From: a virus
Strand: one strand, 5' to 3'
IMG/VR virus record: IMGVR_UViG_3300042896_000697
Location: 1-51,240 of that record
DNA length: 51,240 nucleotides
Shown: piece by piece, positions 17,620 through 25,287 of the stretch
Layout: every line of letters begins with the position of its first letter
Position numbering within the stretch: the stretch's first letter is position 1
The notes under the pieces: model-generated
What the model was told of the DNA's origin: nothing
Databases searched by the model: none
What the model saw: only the letters and a program-made list of their open reading frames with translations
Position numbers and translations under genes: made by a program

Positions 17620-17802
17620 TTATTTTTTCTGAACTTTTTTGAAGAAATTATCTAATTTTTTATCACACTGTTTATTTGAATTTATCAAAGATTCAACTTT
17701 TGCAGTTAAAGCAGCATGATCATCCTGTAATTTAGCTAAATCGCCGGAACTAGCGCAACCTGTTACAAATAAACATAAACTAACTAAAAATAAAGTTTTC
17801 AT
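17620..17802 (-). CDS. small lipoprotein (possible o-spanin or Lpp-like)
   Basis: 60 residues. A lipoprotein signal: MKTLFLVSLCLFVTGC, with lipobox VTGC and Ala at +2, predicting acylation and outer-membrane sorting. The mature part is a short coiled coil (LAKLQDDHAALTAKVESLI). Shine-Dalgarno GAGGAAG precedes the ATG. It lies inside the tRNA cluster. Possible roles are the outer-membrane half of a spanin, superinfection exclusion or an Lpp mimic; none is proven. Confidence 0.7.
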   Translation of the reverse strand: MKTLFLVSLCLFVTGCASSGDLAKLQDDHAALTAKVESLINSNKQCDKKLDNFFKKVQKK

Positions 17803-17824
17803 AACTTCCTCGTATTAAATTAAT

Positions 17825-17901
17825 TGGCGGGCAGGGAAAGACTCGAACTCTCATCTTTGTATTTTGGAGGCACATGTTTTATCCAATTAAACTACCTACC
17901 C
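17825..17901 (-). tRNA. tRNA-Trp (CCA)
   Basis: Acceptor GGGTAGG/CCTGCCC with one G-U pair, anticodon loop CTCCAAA, T stem GAGAG/CTTTC, discriminator G and encoded CCA. The anticodon stem has one C-A mismatch at its base. Confidence 0.9.
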
Positions 17902-17906
17902 AGTAT

Positions 17907-17981
17907 TGGCGTCGCTACGGGGAATCGAACCCCGCTTACAAGAATGAAAATCTTGTGTCCTAACCGATAGACGATAGCGAC
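17907..17981 (-). tRNA. tRNA-Glu (TTC)
   Basis: Acceptor GTCGCTA/TAGCGAC, anticodon loop TTTTCAT, CCA encoded. Strong cloverleaf. Confidence 0.93.
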
Positions 17982-18005
17982 AATTATTTTTTAAAACCCA
18001 TTAGG

Positions 18006-18079
18006 GGTGACTAGTGGGACTTGAACCCACAAAATCTCGAATCACAATCGAGGACGTCTACCAATTCCGTCATAGTCAC
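18006..18079 (-). tRNA. tRNA-His (GTG), no encoded CCA
   Basis: Acceptor GTGACTA/TAGTCAC, anticodon loop TTGTGAT, variable loop ATTTT. Discriminator C73 as in tRNA-His. The 3' flank is CCT rather than CCA and the -1 base is T instead of the G needed for histidyl-tRNA identity. Confidence 0.85.
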
Positions 18080-18096
18080 ACCTAATGGGTCTTATT

Positions 18097-18180
18097 TGGT
18101 ACTCTAGGGGAGATTCGAACTCCCAAGCCTCGCGGCAGCGGTTTCTAAGACCGCCGTGTATACCATTCCACCACCAAAGC
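18097..18180 (-). tRNA. tRNA-Leu (TAG)
   Basis: Long variable arm (TGCCGCGAGGCTT) and anticodon loop CTTAGAA; acceptor GCTTTGG/CTAGAGT has three G-U wobbles; CCA encoded. Confidence 0.88.
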
Positions 18181-18189
18181 ATTTTTATT

Positions 18190-18264
18190 TGGCTCCAAAG
18201 GAGGGATTCGAACCCCCGACCTACGGATTAACAATCCGCTGCACTACCGCTGTGCTACCTTGGA
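18190..18264 (-). tRNA. tRNA-Asn (GTT)
   Basis: Acceptor TCCAAGG/CTTTGGA, anticodon loop TTGTTAA, TTCGAAT T loop, CCA encoded. Its 5' end supplies the TAG stop codon of the 18255-18770 gene. Confidence 0.92.
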
Positions 18265-18770
18265 ATAAAACATATTTTCTCAAATATTTTTATTGCATTA
18301 TTTTTGATAATCCATTCACCGCATTCTTTTGTTATATCATGGTGATTTAACAAATTTTTTTCAGTAAGAGATCGATTTAATACAAAATCATATTTAACAA
18401 CTTTAAAATTTCTATAAGGATCATATGTTTGATATGAATCTAATCTAGAATTTAAATCTATAGTCATACCCAATTTATAATGATCTGTAAATTGGGGATT
18501 TTCTATCATATAAACTAAACCGGATTTTAATTGATTAAATTTTGCATTTCTTTCAAAATTTAATTTTAATAAGGTTAATCCAGCTAATTTTCGGGCAAAT
18601 CTAGCATTAGATAATGTTTTCAACCCATTTCCAGATTTTCCAAATAATTCTGAATACATTTTAATATATTCTCGTAAATGAGATTCTTCTATCTGGAAAA
18701 TACCATCAAAGGGAATGACATTTAATTTAATCAATTTATCCAACACCGCTCGTTCAAATTCTTTAATCAT
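18255..18770 (-). CDS. GIY-YIG/T5orf172-type protein, stop inside tRNA-Asn
   Basis: 171 residues. The C-terminal half matches the T5orf172/GIY-YIG nuclease fold: GLVYMIENPQ, YKLGMTIDLNSRLDSYQTYDP with the second-strand K and L, then FKVVKYDFV and a late Glu (LTEKNLLNHH). The N-terminal 80 residues are helical. The stop codon is the TAG at tRNA-Asn positions 8-10, so tRNA processing would cut the mRNA. It could be a homing-type or repair nuclease; role unknown. Confidence 0.6.
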   Translation of the reverse strand: MIKEFERAVLDKLIKLNVIPFDGIFQIEESHLREYIKMYSELFGKSGNGLKTLSNARFARKLAGLTLLKLNFERNAKFNQLKSGLVYMIENPQFTDHYKLGMTIDLNSRLDSYQTYDPYRNFKVVKYDFVLNRSLTEKNLLNHHDITKECGEWIIKNNAIKIFEKICFIPR

Positions 18771-18772
18771 AA

Positions 18773-19384
18773 TTAATTATTTACAATTACATCTAATATT
18801 TTTAACTCTAATTCCGGTAGAGTTCCATTATTGTCAATTATATAGTCAATATGAGGATTTCCATACCAATCGTATTCAGATTTATGCATATTTTGCGATG
18901 CTGCATAAGCATCAAATACAGATTTATCTAACGAATCAAGATAACCGTACCAGTTAGGTCGTGTTTCTTTTCTATCAATTTGAATAAATACAGCTCCAAT
19001 AGATTTTAAGAAACTAATCTCGTTTTTAAATCTAACATCAGTAATAACTACATTATCATACTGTTGAATTTTTCGCTCAAGAGAATCAACCCAAATTCCA
19101 TCAAGTAAATTTTCTCTACAAACTTCTGTACCAAAATACTGTAGTATATATCTAGGTGTTATAGGTTTATTAAATTTAACCGACCAAAAAGTATCAACAG
19201 TTTCACGAAAAACTCTAGATTCTTCGGTGTCACCTTCTAATAAAGCTCTATCCCAACCAAAAATAGAAGATACTGCATCTTTTAATGAGCCAGCAAAAGA
19301 TAGAGCAGTAAAATTATTTTCTACTAAAATATCGCCAGCAGTTCCTTTTCCGGAACCAATAAAACCAAGTAACCCAATAATCAT
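18773..19384 (-). CDS. 1: deoxynucleoside monophosphate kinase gp1
   Basis: 203 residues. P-loop GFIGSGKGT at 7-15. The segment LSFAGSLKDAVSSIFGWDRALLEG matches T4 gp1, followed by TPRYILQYFGTEVCR and VVITDVRFKNE (Walker B-like). gp1 phosphorylates dNMPs, including modified bases in T4 (hydroxymethyl-dCMP), so it would help supply any modified nucleotide. Confidence 0.9.
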   Translation of the reverse strand: MIIGLLGFIGSGKGTAGDILVENNFTALSFAGSLKDAVSSIFGWDRALLEGDTEESRVFRETVDTFWSVKFNKPITPRYILQYFGTEVCRENLLDGIWVDSLERKIQQYDNVVITDVRFKNEISFLKSIGAVFIQIDRKETRPNWYGYLDSLDKSVFDAYAASQNMHKSEYDWYGNPHIDYIIDNNGTLPELELKILDVIVNN

Positions 19385-19400
19385 AATATATCCTAAAATA

Positions 19401-20222
19401 TCAGGAAAGTAAAGACAAATATTTATTCATAATATTTGATAAATCTTGTTTTAATAATATTCTTCCATGATATTTAAAACTGTCTCGCAATGTTTGATAA
19501 CTTTCAGCATTTTCAGATAAATGTTCATTAAAGGAAATTAATAACTTTTCTTTAGTTAATCCAGTTTGACTATTATTATCAGTATGTTGGCCACCAGCCA
19601 TAGCAAGCCTATCGCTAAGAGGAACTCGCGTTTGAATCTGTAGCTTTCTAGCTATAAATTCATCAGTCATAGGAGCAAAACCATAATTAAAAATAATAAA
19701 TCTTTCTGTATTGATTAATCTTCTATAATGTCTGCCTTGATTATATCTAACCGCATTAGAATGCATTAAACGAGAACCTCGATGTTCCATAGTATTAGGA
19801 ACATCCAAACCAACCTTAAGAACATCCCATAAAGGAACGTCATATGACAAAGTATTTGATTCTCTAGATTCCAATTCATCAACAAAATATAAACATGGAA
19901 TATATAATTCTTCTTCTTTTGTTGCGCCTAAACTAGAAAAGTCGCCTATTAAAAATTCAGTTGTATTCAAGCAAACTTTCCAACCAGTAAGATTTGCTTC
20001 AATATCCATTACTTCACGATCTACGTCACTAGCACTAAAGTCTGGGTTTTTGCTGTTAACTATTTCCCAAGTAGGACAAATTTCCTTAATAATTTCAACG
20101 CTTTTATCTGTACTAGCATAATTAATCAAAATACCATGATCAAAATACTTTTTATGGTGATTCAACCACCATGGAAGTAAGTATTCTTCATTATAAAAAT
20201 GAGAAATAATAGTTTTTTTCAT
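19401..20222 (-). CDS. glycosyltransferase, GT2/GT92-like
   Basis: 273 residues. The N-terminus KKTIISHFYNEEYLLPWWLNH is the typical beginning of a family with FYNEE and WWLNHH motifs. It is followed by HGILINYASTDKSVEII and SDVDREVMDIE, and later TEFLIGDF as the DxD-like region. It lies between gp1 and tRNA-Pro and is unconnected to the main sugar operon. It could modify a surface glycan; target unknown. Confidence 0.7.
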   Translation of the reverse strand: MKKTIISHFYNEEYLLPWWLNHHKKYFDHGILINYASTDKSVEIIKEICPTWEIVNSKNPDFSASDVDREVMDIEANLTGWKVCLNTTEFLIGDFSSLGATKEEELYIPCLYFVDELESRESNTLSYDVPLWDVLKVGLDVPNTMEHRGSRLMHSNAVRYNQGRHYRRLINTERFIIFNYGFAPMTDEFIARKLQIQTRVPLSDRLAMAGGQHTDNNSQTGLTKEKLLISFNEHLSENAESYQTLRDSFKYHGRILLKQDLSNIMNKYLSLLS

Positions 20223-20237
20223 TTATCACCTAAAAAT

Positions 20238-20314
20238 TGGTCTCTCATGACGGATTCGAACCGCAGACCTATCCGCCCCAAACGGATCGCTCTACCAGAC
20301 TGAGCTAATGAGAG
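20238..20314 (-). tRNA. tRNA-Pro (TGG)
   Basis: Acceptor CTCTCAT/ATGAGAG, anticodon loop TTTGGGG, TTCGAAT T loop, CCA encoded. Confidence 0.92.
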
Positions 20315-20315
20315 T

Positions 20316-20390
20316 TGGAGCCTCTTCCCAGAATCGAACTGAGATCTGAAGATTACAAGTCAACTGTAATAGCCATTATACTAAAGAGGC
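20316..20390 (-). tRNA. tRNA-Thr (TGT), mismatched anticodon stem
   Basis: Acceptor GCCTCTT/AAGAGGC, anticodon loop CTTGTAA, CCA encoded. The anticodon stem GTTGA/TCTTC has two U-U mismatches, so stability may be reduced. Confidence 0.8.
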
Positions 20391-20411
20391 AAATATTCTT
20401 TGTAAAGTATC

Positions 20412-20419
20412 TATTTATA
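20412..20419 (-). promoter_or_regulatory. possible late promoter TATAAATA before tRNA-Thr
   Basis: Exact TATAAATA, 22 bases before tRNA-Thr, but it lies in the loop of an AAAGTAT/ATACTTT inverted repeat. A chance match in AT-rich DNA is possible. Confidence 0.35.
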
Positions 20420-20453
20420 AAAATACTTTATTCTATTTAGTCAAATTTTATAG

Positions 20454-20484
20454 TATAGAGGTATTATATATTAACACCTCTATA
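20454..20484 (-). repeat. inverted repeat over promoter -10
   Basis: Nine-base perfect arms TATAGAGGT and ACCTCTATA with a 13-base loop containing the -10 hexamer. Could be an operator or a terminator of the upstream gene; no U-run follows. Confidence 0.5.
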
Positions 20485-20491
20485 AAGTCAA
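20463..20491 (-). promoter_or_regulatory. sigma70-type promoter TTGACT-17-TATAAT before tRNA-Thr
   Basis: Minus strand, exact 17-base spacer, -35 in GTGCTTGACT. It overlaps an inverted repeat (20454-20484) whose arms TATAGAGGT/ACCTCTATA flank the -10. Confidence 0.7.
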
Positions 20492-20509
20492 GCACTTTTT
20501 TAAATTATT

Positions 20510-21304
20510 TTACAATTCACCCAAATAATTTGCTACAGCTGGTAAATTACCTTGGAACTGATAACTTCCGACATGTACACAGTTAACCCACGGTGCCATC
20601 CAGACTTCAATACCGATTTTTCTACACTGTTGACAGAAATGATAATCTTCGCTTAATACGCGATTTGATTCTGCATCAATCTCAACATTAAAGTACGAAT
20701 GAATTTTTCTATCTCCACCGAAATGTTGTGTTCCAACGTGGTCTGGAGTATATTCATATTGAGGAAACGCCTCTTTAAATTTAGATAATACATCTTTACG
20801 AATCATCATCATACCAGTTCCAATTTCAAGAACTTGTAACGGCTCAGTAACATTAAACTGTTTAGTTCCTGCAACAGGATTAAATACAATATCTCCGCCT
20901 AAACGTTCCAACTCACCAGAAGAAATATTCGGATTTTTAATAATTGCTTTTTTAATATTATCCCATTTAATAGTTTTCTTTGGATATGGAGCACCAATAA
21001 TATCTTTATCCATAACCAACATTGCAATAACATCTACTGCATTAAATCCAATATCAGCATCAATAAACATCATATGAGTGCAATCAGAGCGTAAAAATTC
21101 ATCAACCAAATAATTTCTTGCCCGCTGAATTAAACTTTCGTTAAATAAAAATGAAAATTTAACTTCAATTCCATACTGCAATCCAGCCATTTGCAAATCT
21201 AGACAGGATTTCATATAAGCACCAAGGCAACTACCACCATACATTGGTGTTGCTACAAATAATTTTTTGCCTTCTAGGTTTTCTTTTGATAATTTAATTT
21301 CCAT
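20510..21304 (-). CDS. conserved glycosyltransferase-like protein
   Basis: 264 residues. GT-A type: KLFVATPMYGGSCLGAYMKSC, then ESLIQRARNYLVDEFL and the DxD motif MMFIDADIGF (about 80-89). The C-terminal half has GTGMMMIRKDVL and SEDYHFCQQCRKIG, the acidic catalytic region. Such proteins are conserved in T4-like marine phages. It begins the block that leads to gene 46. Acceptor unknown. Confidence 0.72.
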   Translation of the reverse strand: MEIKLSKENLEGKKLFVATPMYGGSCLGAYMKSCLDLQMAGLQYGIEVKFSFLFNESLIQRARNYLVDEFLRSDCTHMMFIDADIGFNAVDVIAMLVMDKDIIGAPYPKKTIKWDNIKKAIIKNPNISSGELERLGGDIVFNPVAGTKQFNVTEPLQVLEIGTGMMMIRKDVLSKFKEAFPQYEYTPDHVGTQHFGGDRKIHSYFNVEIDAESNRVLSEDYHFCQQCRKIGIEVWMAPWVNCVHVGSYQFQGNLPAVANYLGEL

Positions 21305-21307
21305 AAT

Positions 21308-21616
21308 TTAAGTAGTCTCTTTTAAAATTTGTTCGTTAATTTTATTTTGTATATCTTCTGGTATTGCGAATATCTTTTCGGTAATCTCGGAATTATATTT
21401 AGATGCAGCAGTTTCTCGTATATTTTTAATCGTTTCAGCGGCTTTTGTTGGAATTAAAGGAATTTTTGAAATATCCTCAGCATAATGAATTTTACATGAA
21501 TATTCTTGAACAGTATTAAATGCTCTAACGTCCTCAATAAAATGTTTAAAATGTATTTTTGCTAATTTCCAAATAGTAGAAATAGTTATACATGGTTGAC
21601 ATTTAGTTTTTGCCAT
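21308..21616 (-). CDS. hypothetical protein
   Basis: 102 residues, basic N-terminus with two Cys (AKTKCQPCITIS) followed by helices. No recognised domain. It overlaps the deformylase-like gene by 14 bases and is separated from the next gene by three, so it belongs to the 46 operon. Confidence 0.6.
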   Translation of the reverse strand: MAKTKCQPCITISTIWKLAKIHFKHFIEDVRAFNTVQEYSCKIHYAEDISKIPLIPTKAAETIKNIRETAASKYNSEITEKIFAIPEDIQNKINEQILKETT

Positions 21617-22214
21617 TTTTACCTCTCTTTTTCCTAATTATGTGACTCTTTACAAATTTCTTAATTTTTTTATTTAGAGCAGTTTCAGCTCGTTCTAGGA
21701 CAAATTTAGAAACTTTAGTTTTAAAATCAATTCCATTTAATCTATCTATTCCTTGTTGAATAATTCTTGAAGTTAAACCATCGAACCTAGTCATCTTTTC
21801 ATTTCCTTCGAAATCTTGATATGAAACAATAACTGTAGTAGGGCGTTTAACTGCCATTAATAAACCCATATTACTTAAATCAGATTCTTCTAATAAAATT
21901 TCGCCATGCGATTCAATAACAATAGGATTGAAAAATGCAACAAAATTATCTGCAACTCCAGCAACCAATACTTTATGCTCTAATCCGCATTGATTTGCGG
22001 CAATTCCATATACTTTATGAAATTTACATGTTGCAATTAACTTTGAAGCAATTTCGCTAGAATTTAATTCAGTATTAGTAAAATCGAAGTGTTTTAACTT
22101 TGTAGTTAAAACTGGATCTTTTTGATCACATAATTCATAACCAAGAAATTGAGGTTCAGGCACTGCTGCAGCCTGAGAAACTACATCAGCAGTATTATAT
22201 ATAAACTCACTCAT
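21603..22214 (-). CDS. peptide deformylase homologue lacking all catalytic residues
   Basis: 203 residues from the ATG at 22214, which overlaps the gene 46 stop by ATGA. The deformylase framework is evident: GIAANQCG (70-77, equivalent to GLAAPQxG), FFNPIVIESHG, and IIQQGIDRLNG (151-161, equivalent to QHEIDHLNG). However, the EGCLS cysteine is aspartate (ESDLS, 110-114), HE is QG (154-155) and the last His is Arg158. All three metal ligands and the catalytic Glu are gone, so it cannot be an ordinary deformylase. A C-terminal basic tail follows. It may bind nascent chains or ribosomes instead. Confidence 0.8.
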   Translation of the reverse strand: MSEFIYNTADVVSQAAAVPEPQFLGYELCDQKDPVLTTKLKHFDFTNTELNSSEIASKLIATCKFHKVYGIAANQCGLEHKVLVAGVADNFVAFFNPIVIESHGEILLEESDLSNMGLLMAVKRPTTVIVSYQDFEGNEKMTRFDGLTSRIIQQGIDRLNGIDFKTKVSKFVLERAETALNKKIKKFVKSHIIRKKRGKNGKN

Positions 22215-24184
22215 TGTATAACCTTCATCTTTGAAAAGTTTTTTATTTTTTCGAACTTTAATGTACAATCGAATTTATCCGATACTTGATCAGATTTGTG
22301 ACTAATAACAAATATATTTGTACTTTTATCAACTGATGCCAATAAATTCATAAAAACATCAGTTCCCGTTGAATCGAGGCTAGAATCCATTATTTCGTCT
22401 AAAATCAATAAATTGGTATTTACCGAATTTTTTAATCTAGCCAGTTGTCTAAATGAAAATAAAATAGCTAAATCTAATCGAGTTTTTTCACCCTCAGAAA
22501 AATTTGCATAAGTAAATTCATCTCTATGACGCGATTTAATTACTTCTTCAAAATTTTCATTAATATTAAAATTAACAAAGAAATCTAATTGAGCCAAATA
22601 CTGATTTATATATTTGTTTAAAATAGGAAGATACTGTTTAATTATACGAGTTTTAATTCCTCCATCCTTTAACATAACAGAAATAAAATCATAATAACTT
22701 TTTTCATTTATATATTCTTCATATTTTTCAACATAAACATCTAATGATTCAATTAATTCTTGCAGTTTATCTGAACCATTATCAGTGGTATTTGATGAAT
22801 CTTTTAGTTGATCAATTTCATTAGAAACTAGTTTTATATATTTTTGCGCAGAAACAATATTTGAATTTTTCTCTGATAAAATACTTGAATTCTTTAAAAT
22901 TTTAGCGTTTATCTTGGATATAGCAACTAACCTATCAGTAGCAACCTGTAATTCCTTAGATAATTTGTTTTCGCCATCAACTAATTCCGTTAATTTAGTG
23001 CTATTTTTTTCAATAATTTCTTGTTTAAACGCAGAATCAATCGATTGTCGGCATGTTGGACAATTATCATTTGAATGATAGAATGTGTTATCTTTTTCTA
23101 CCTTAGATATATTATCGCGCAATTTACCTTCAATTAATAATAATTTATTTTTCTTTTTTTCAACGACATCCATATCAGAAATTTCCTGACCTAGCCGTTG
23201 GTTTTCAGACAATAACTCAGAGATAGTTTGCTGTAAATCTTCAACTTCAACACAAGTATTTGCAATTAATTCTTTTTTTCTAAGAATTAGTTCATCAGAA
23301 ACTTGATTGGTACGTTTAATATTTTGTTTTTGAAGTTCTATTTTGTCTTTAAATAATTCAATATTAAATTTACAATCTTGAACAGTTTCTTTAATTCCAG
23401 ATACTTTATCTTTAACAATAGAATTCATATTAGAGAAAATTTGAATATCAAGTAAATCTTCAATAACAGAGCGTCTATCTCCAGCTGATAACTGCATAAA
23501 AGGAGTATATCTAGCTGACCCAAGAATAACAACTTGAGTAAAAGATTTATAACTCATTTTAAGTATATATCTTTCTAATTGTTCTTGATAATCTTTTACT
23601 TTTGCGTCTTGGCGAACTAAATCGCCATTACAATAAACTTCAAATATATTGGGTTTAATACCACGAATAATTTTATATTTGTTTGGACCAATAGAAAACT
23701 CAACTTCAGTAACCAATTCAGATTTATTAATTGAATTTATTAAACCGCTTTTGTTAATTTTTCTAAAAGGTTTTCCATAAAGGGCAAAGGTAATTGCATC
23801 AATAAACGTTGAATTGTGTGATACCAAACCATTAGCATAAAATTCCTTAACATCGGCAACTTGTAAATCAAAAAGATCTTCCTTAGTTTTTAAGTGTTTA
23901 ATCAATTTAATTTTCACAGGACCGTTTTCTGTGAATAAAAAATCACCAACAGATAAATTTTTACTAGCAACCCAATTACAATCATTGCTTAACATAAGAT
24001 GATCTGGAGAAACTTTTAGGATTTCTCCAGATTCAGATTCAAGCTTTATCACATCAGATTTTTTAGCAGTTAAAGCTGCCCCTTCAATACATTTATATCC
24101 GAAACGAGTTTTTACAGAAAGCGTTCCTATTAAATTTGGATATTTTTTATAAAATTGTACAACATCACCAACTGTAGTTTTCAT
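22211..24184 (-). CDS. 46: IntC-gp46 C-terminal fusion (split intein half plus gp46 nuclease subunit)
   Basis: 657 residues. Residues 1-124 are the C-terminal intein (SPDH block B at about 59-62, LFDLQVADVKEFYANG block F and GLVSHN block G). Ser125 begins the C-extein STFIDAITFALYGKPF, the rest of Walker A. The gp46 body has the zinc hook CPTC, signature FSEGEKTRLDLAIL and Walker B LLILDEIMDSS. After splicing with the 25288-25488 product it would form a 573-residue gp46 (T4: 560), the Rad50-like partner of gp47. Confidence 0.9.
   Translation of the reverse strand: MKTTVGDVVQFYKKYPNLIGTLSVKTRFGYKCIEGAALTAKKSDVIKLESESGEILKVSPDHLMLSNDCNWVASKNLSVGDFLFTENGPVKIKLIKHLKTKEDLFDLQVADVKEFYANGLVSHNSTFIDAITFALYGKPFRKINKSGLINSINKSELVTEVEFSIGPNKYKIIRGIKPNIFEVYCNGDLVRQDAKVKDYQEQLERYILKMSYKSFTQVVILGSARYTPFMQLSAGDRRSVIEDLLDIQIFSNMNSIVKDKVSGIKETVQDCKFNIELFKDKIELQKQNIKRTNQVSDELILRKKELIANTCVEVEDLQQTISELLSENQRLGQEISDMDVVEKKKNKLLLIEGKLRDNISKVEKDNTFYHSNDNCPTCRQSIDSAFKQEIIEKNSTKLTELVDGENKLSKELQVATDRLVAISKINAKILKNSSILSEKNSNIVSAQKYIKLVSNEIDQLKDSSNTTDNGSDKLQELIESLDVYVEKYEEYINEKSYYDFISVMLKDGGIKTRIIKQYLPILNKYINQYLAQLDFFVNFNINENFEEVIKSRHRDEFTYANFSEGEKTRLDLAILFSFRQLARLKNSVNTNLLILDEIMDSSLDSTGTDVFMNLLASVDKSTNIFVISHKSDQVSDKFDCTLKFEKIKNFSKMKVIQ
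23813..24184 (-). other. C-terminal split intein (IntC), 124 residues
   Basis: Begins at the ATG of the gp46-C gene and ends with the His-Asn pair of SHN. The +1 residue is Ser. Block B has SPDH in place of TxxH; block F and G motifs are typical. Confidence 0.9.
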
Positions 24185-25236
24185 AATAAATTTTGCGTGT
24201 AAGTTTCAATAAATTGTTTATAGTCGTTTTTATTAGTCAGAATAACTGAACCAAAAGTAGATTCTTTATATTTCATTTTTTGTATATATACATCATCTGT
24301 ATAGCCAGCTAATTCCACCCAAACATTAGAATTAATCAAATAAAAATCGCACCGCATTTTAGAGTTTGGATAATATTTTTCTATTATAAAATCTACACCA
24401 TTTACAAACCCATTTTCAACTAACATATAGTAAAATAATATTTCATTAGAAGAACGAAGTAATTTATTTTCAACTTTCATCGAATACAAATAATTACCAT
24501 GTTTACCTTTTAGTAATATTGGAGCATCAGTAGATTTAAACTCTAAAAACGTTCTTAACCAAGAATCAATATTTTCGGGTTTATCGTTAACCAACTCAAA
24601 ATAATACGACTTTAAGTATTTCTTCTTAAAATTAACCATAGACAAATATAAATCAAATTCATCTAAATTTTTCAATATAAAGAGTTTTATATCCTCTAAA
24701 GAATAAAAAATTTCGCAATTTCTTGAGATTAAATTTTCTACAAATTTTTGTCTACCAAAAATTTCTCCATATTTTTCAATAAATGTAGTTAATTTAAAAG
24801 TAGATTTTTTAGAATTTATTAGATTAAGTTCATCAACAGATTTAGAATTAAGTGTTGAATTCCATTTTTCTTGCCTATCGATCCAAATAGATAAACCTAC
24901 ATCATATCCATATTTCTGTATACATTTTTCTCTAGAAAAAGTTGATTGAATTTCAGAAACGCGTAAAATCGCTTCCTGAGTCGATAAACCTTTATATTCC
25001 CAGTATTCTATACATCTAGGAGAAAGATGTTTAAAACTTTCTTTAGGCTTGTTTGAATTGGTTTTAGCACCCTTTTTTTGATGTTCCAACCTCATTTCTT
25101 CAGCTTTTTCCAAATCCACGTTAAATTTATGAATATAATATTCAACGTTAGTTGGCCTGCGAATTTTTATTTGATACTTAGCTTCTTCAATAGAATATCC
25201 TTTTTGTATCCAGGTTTCCAATTTAAACGCAGACAT
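24181..25236 (-). CDS. PD-(D/E)XK (Vsr-like) homing endonuclease between intein halves
   Basis: 351 residues. The N-terminal two-thirds carry repeated helical DNA-binding modules: WIQKGYSIEEAKYQI and YWEYKGLSTQEAILRV. The C-terminal domain is nuclease-like: RSSNEILFYYMLVENGF, RCDFYLINSNVWVELAG, with an Asp followed by Glu and Gly as in PD-(D/E)XK/Vsr folds. Its stop overlaps the gp46-C start (ATGA). A late promoter precedes it by 31 bases. Its position between two halves of an intein-split gene is the 'fractured gene' arrangement described for phage-derived split inteins. Confidence 0.75.
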   Translation of the reverse strand: MSAFKLETWIQKGYSIEEAKYQIKIRRPTNVEYYIHKFNVDLEKAEEMRLEHQKKGAKTNSNKPKESFKHLSPRCIEYWEYKGLSTQEAILRVSEIQSTFSREKCIQKYGYDVGLSIWIDRQEKWNSTLNSKSVDELNLINSKKSTFKLTTFIEKYGEIFGRQKFVENLISRNCEIFYSLEDIKLFILKNLDEFDLYLSMVNFKKKYLKSYYFELVNDKPENIDSWLRTFLEFKSTDAPILLKGKHGNYLYSMKVENKLLRSSNEILFYYMLVENGFVNGVDFIIEKYYPNSKMRCDFYLINSNVWVELAGYTDDVYIQKMKYKESTFGSVILTNKNDYKQFIETYTQNLL

Positions 25237-25266
25237 AATTACACCCCTATTTACTTAATATAATTA

Positions 25267-25274
25267 TATTTATA
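25267..25274 (-). promoter_or_regulatory. late promoter TATAAATA between the gp46 halves
   Basis: Exact octamer 31 bases before the endonuclease ATG. It would express the endonuclease and the IntC-gp46 part late, while the gp46 N-part relies on the upstream gp47 transcript. Confidence 0.65.
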
Positions 25275-25287
25275 ATTTTTAAATGGT

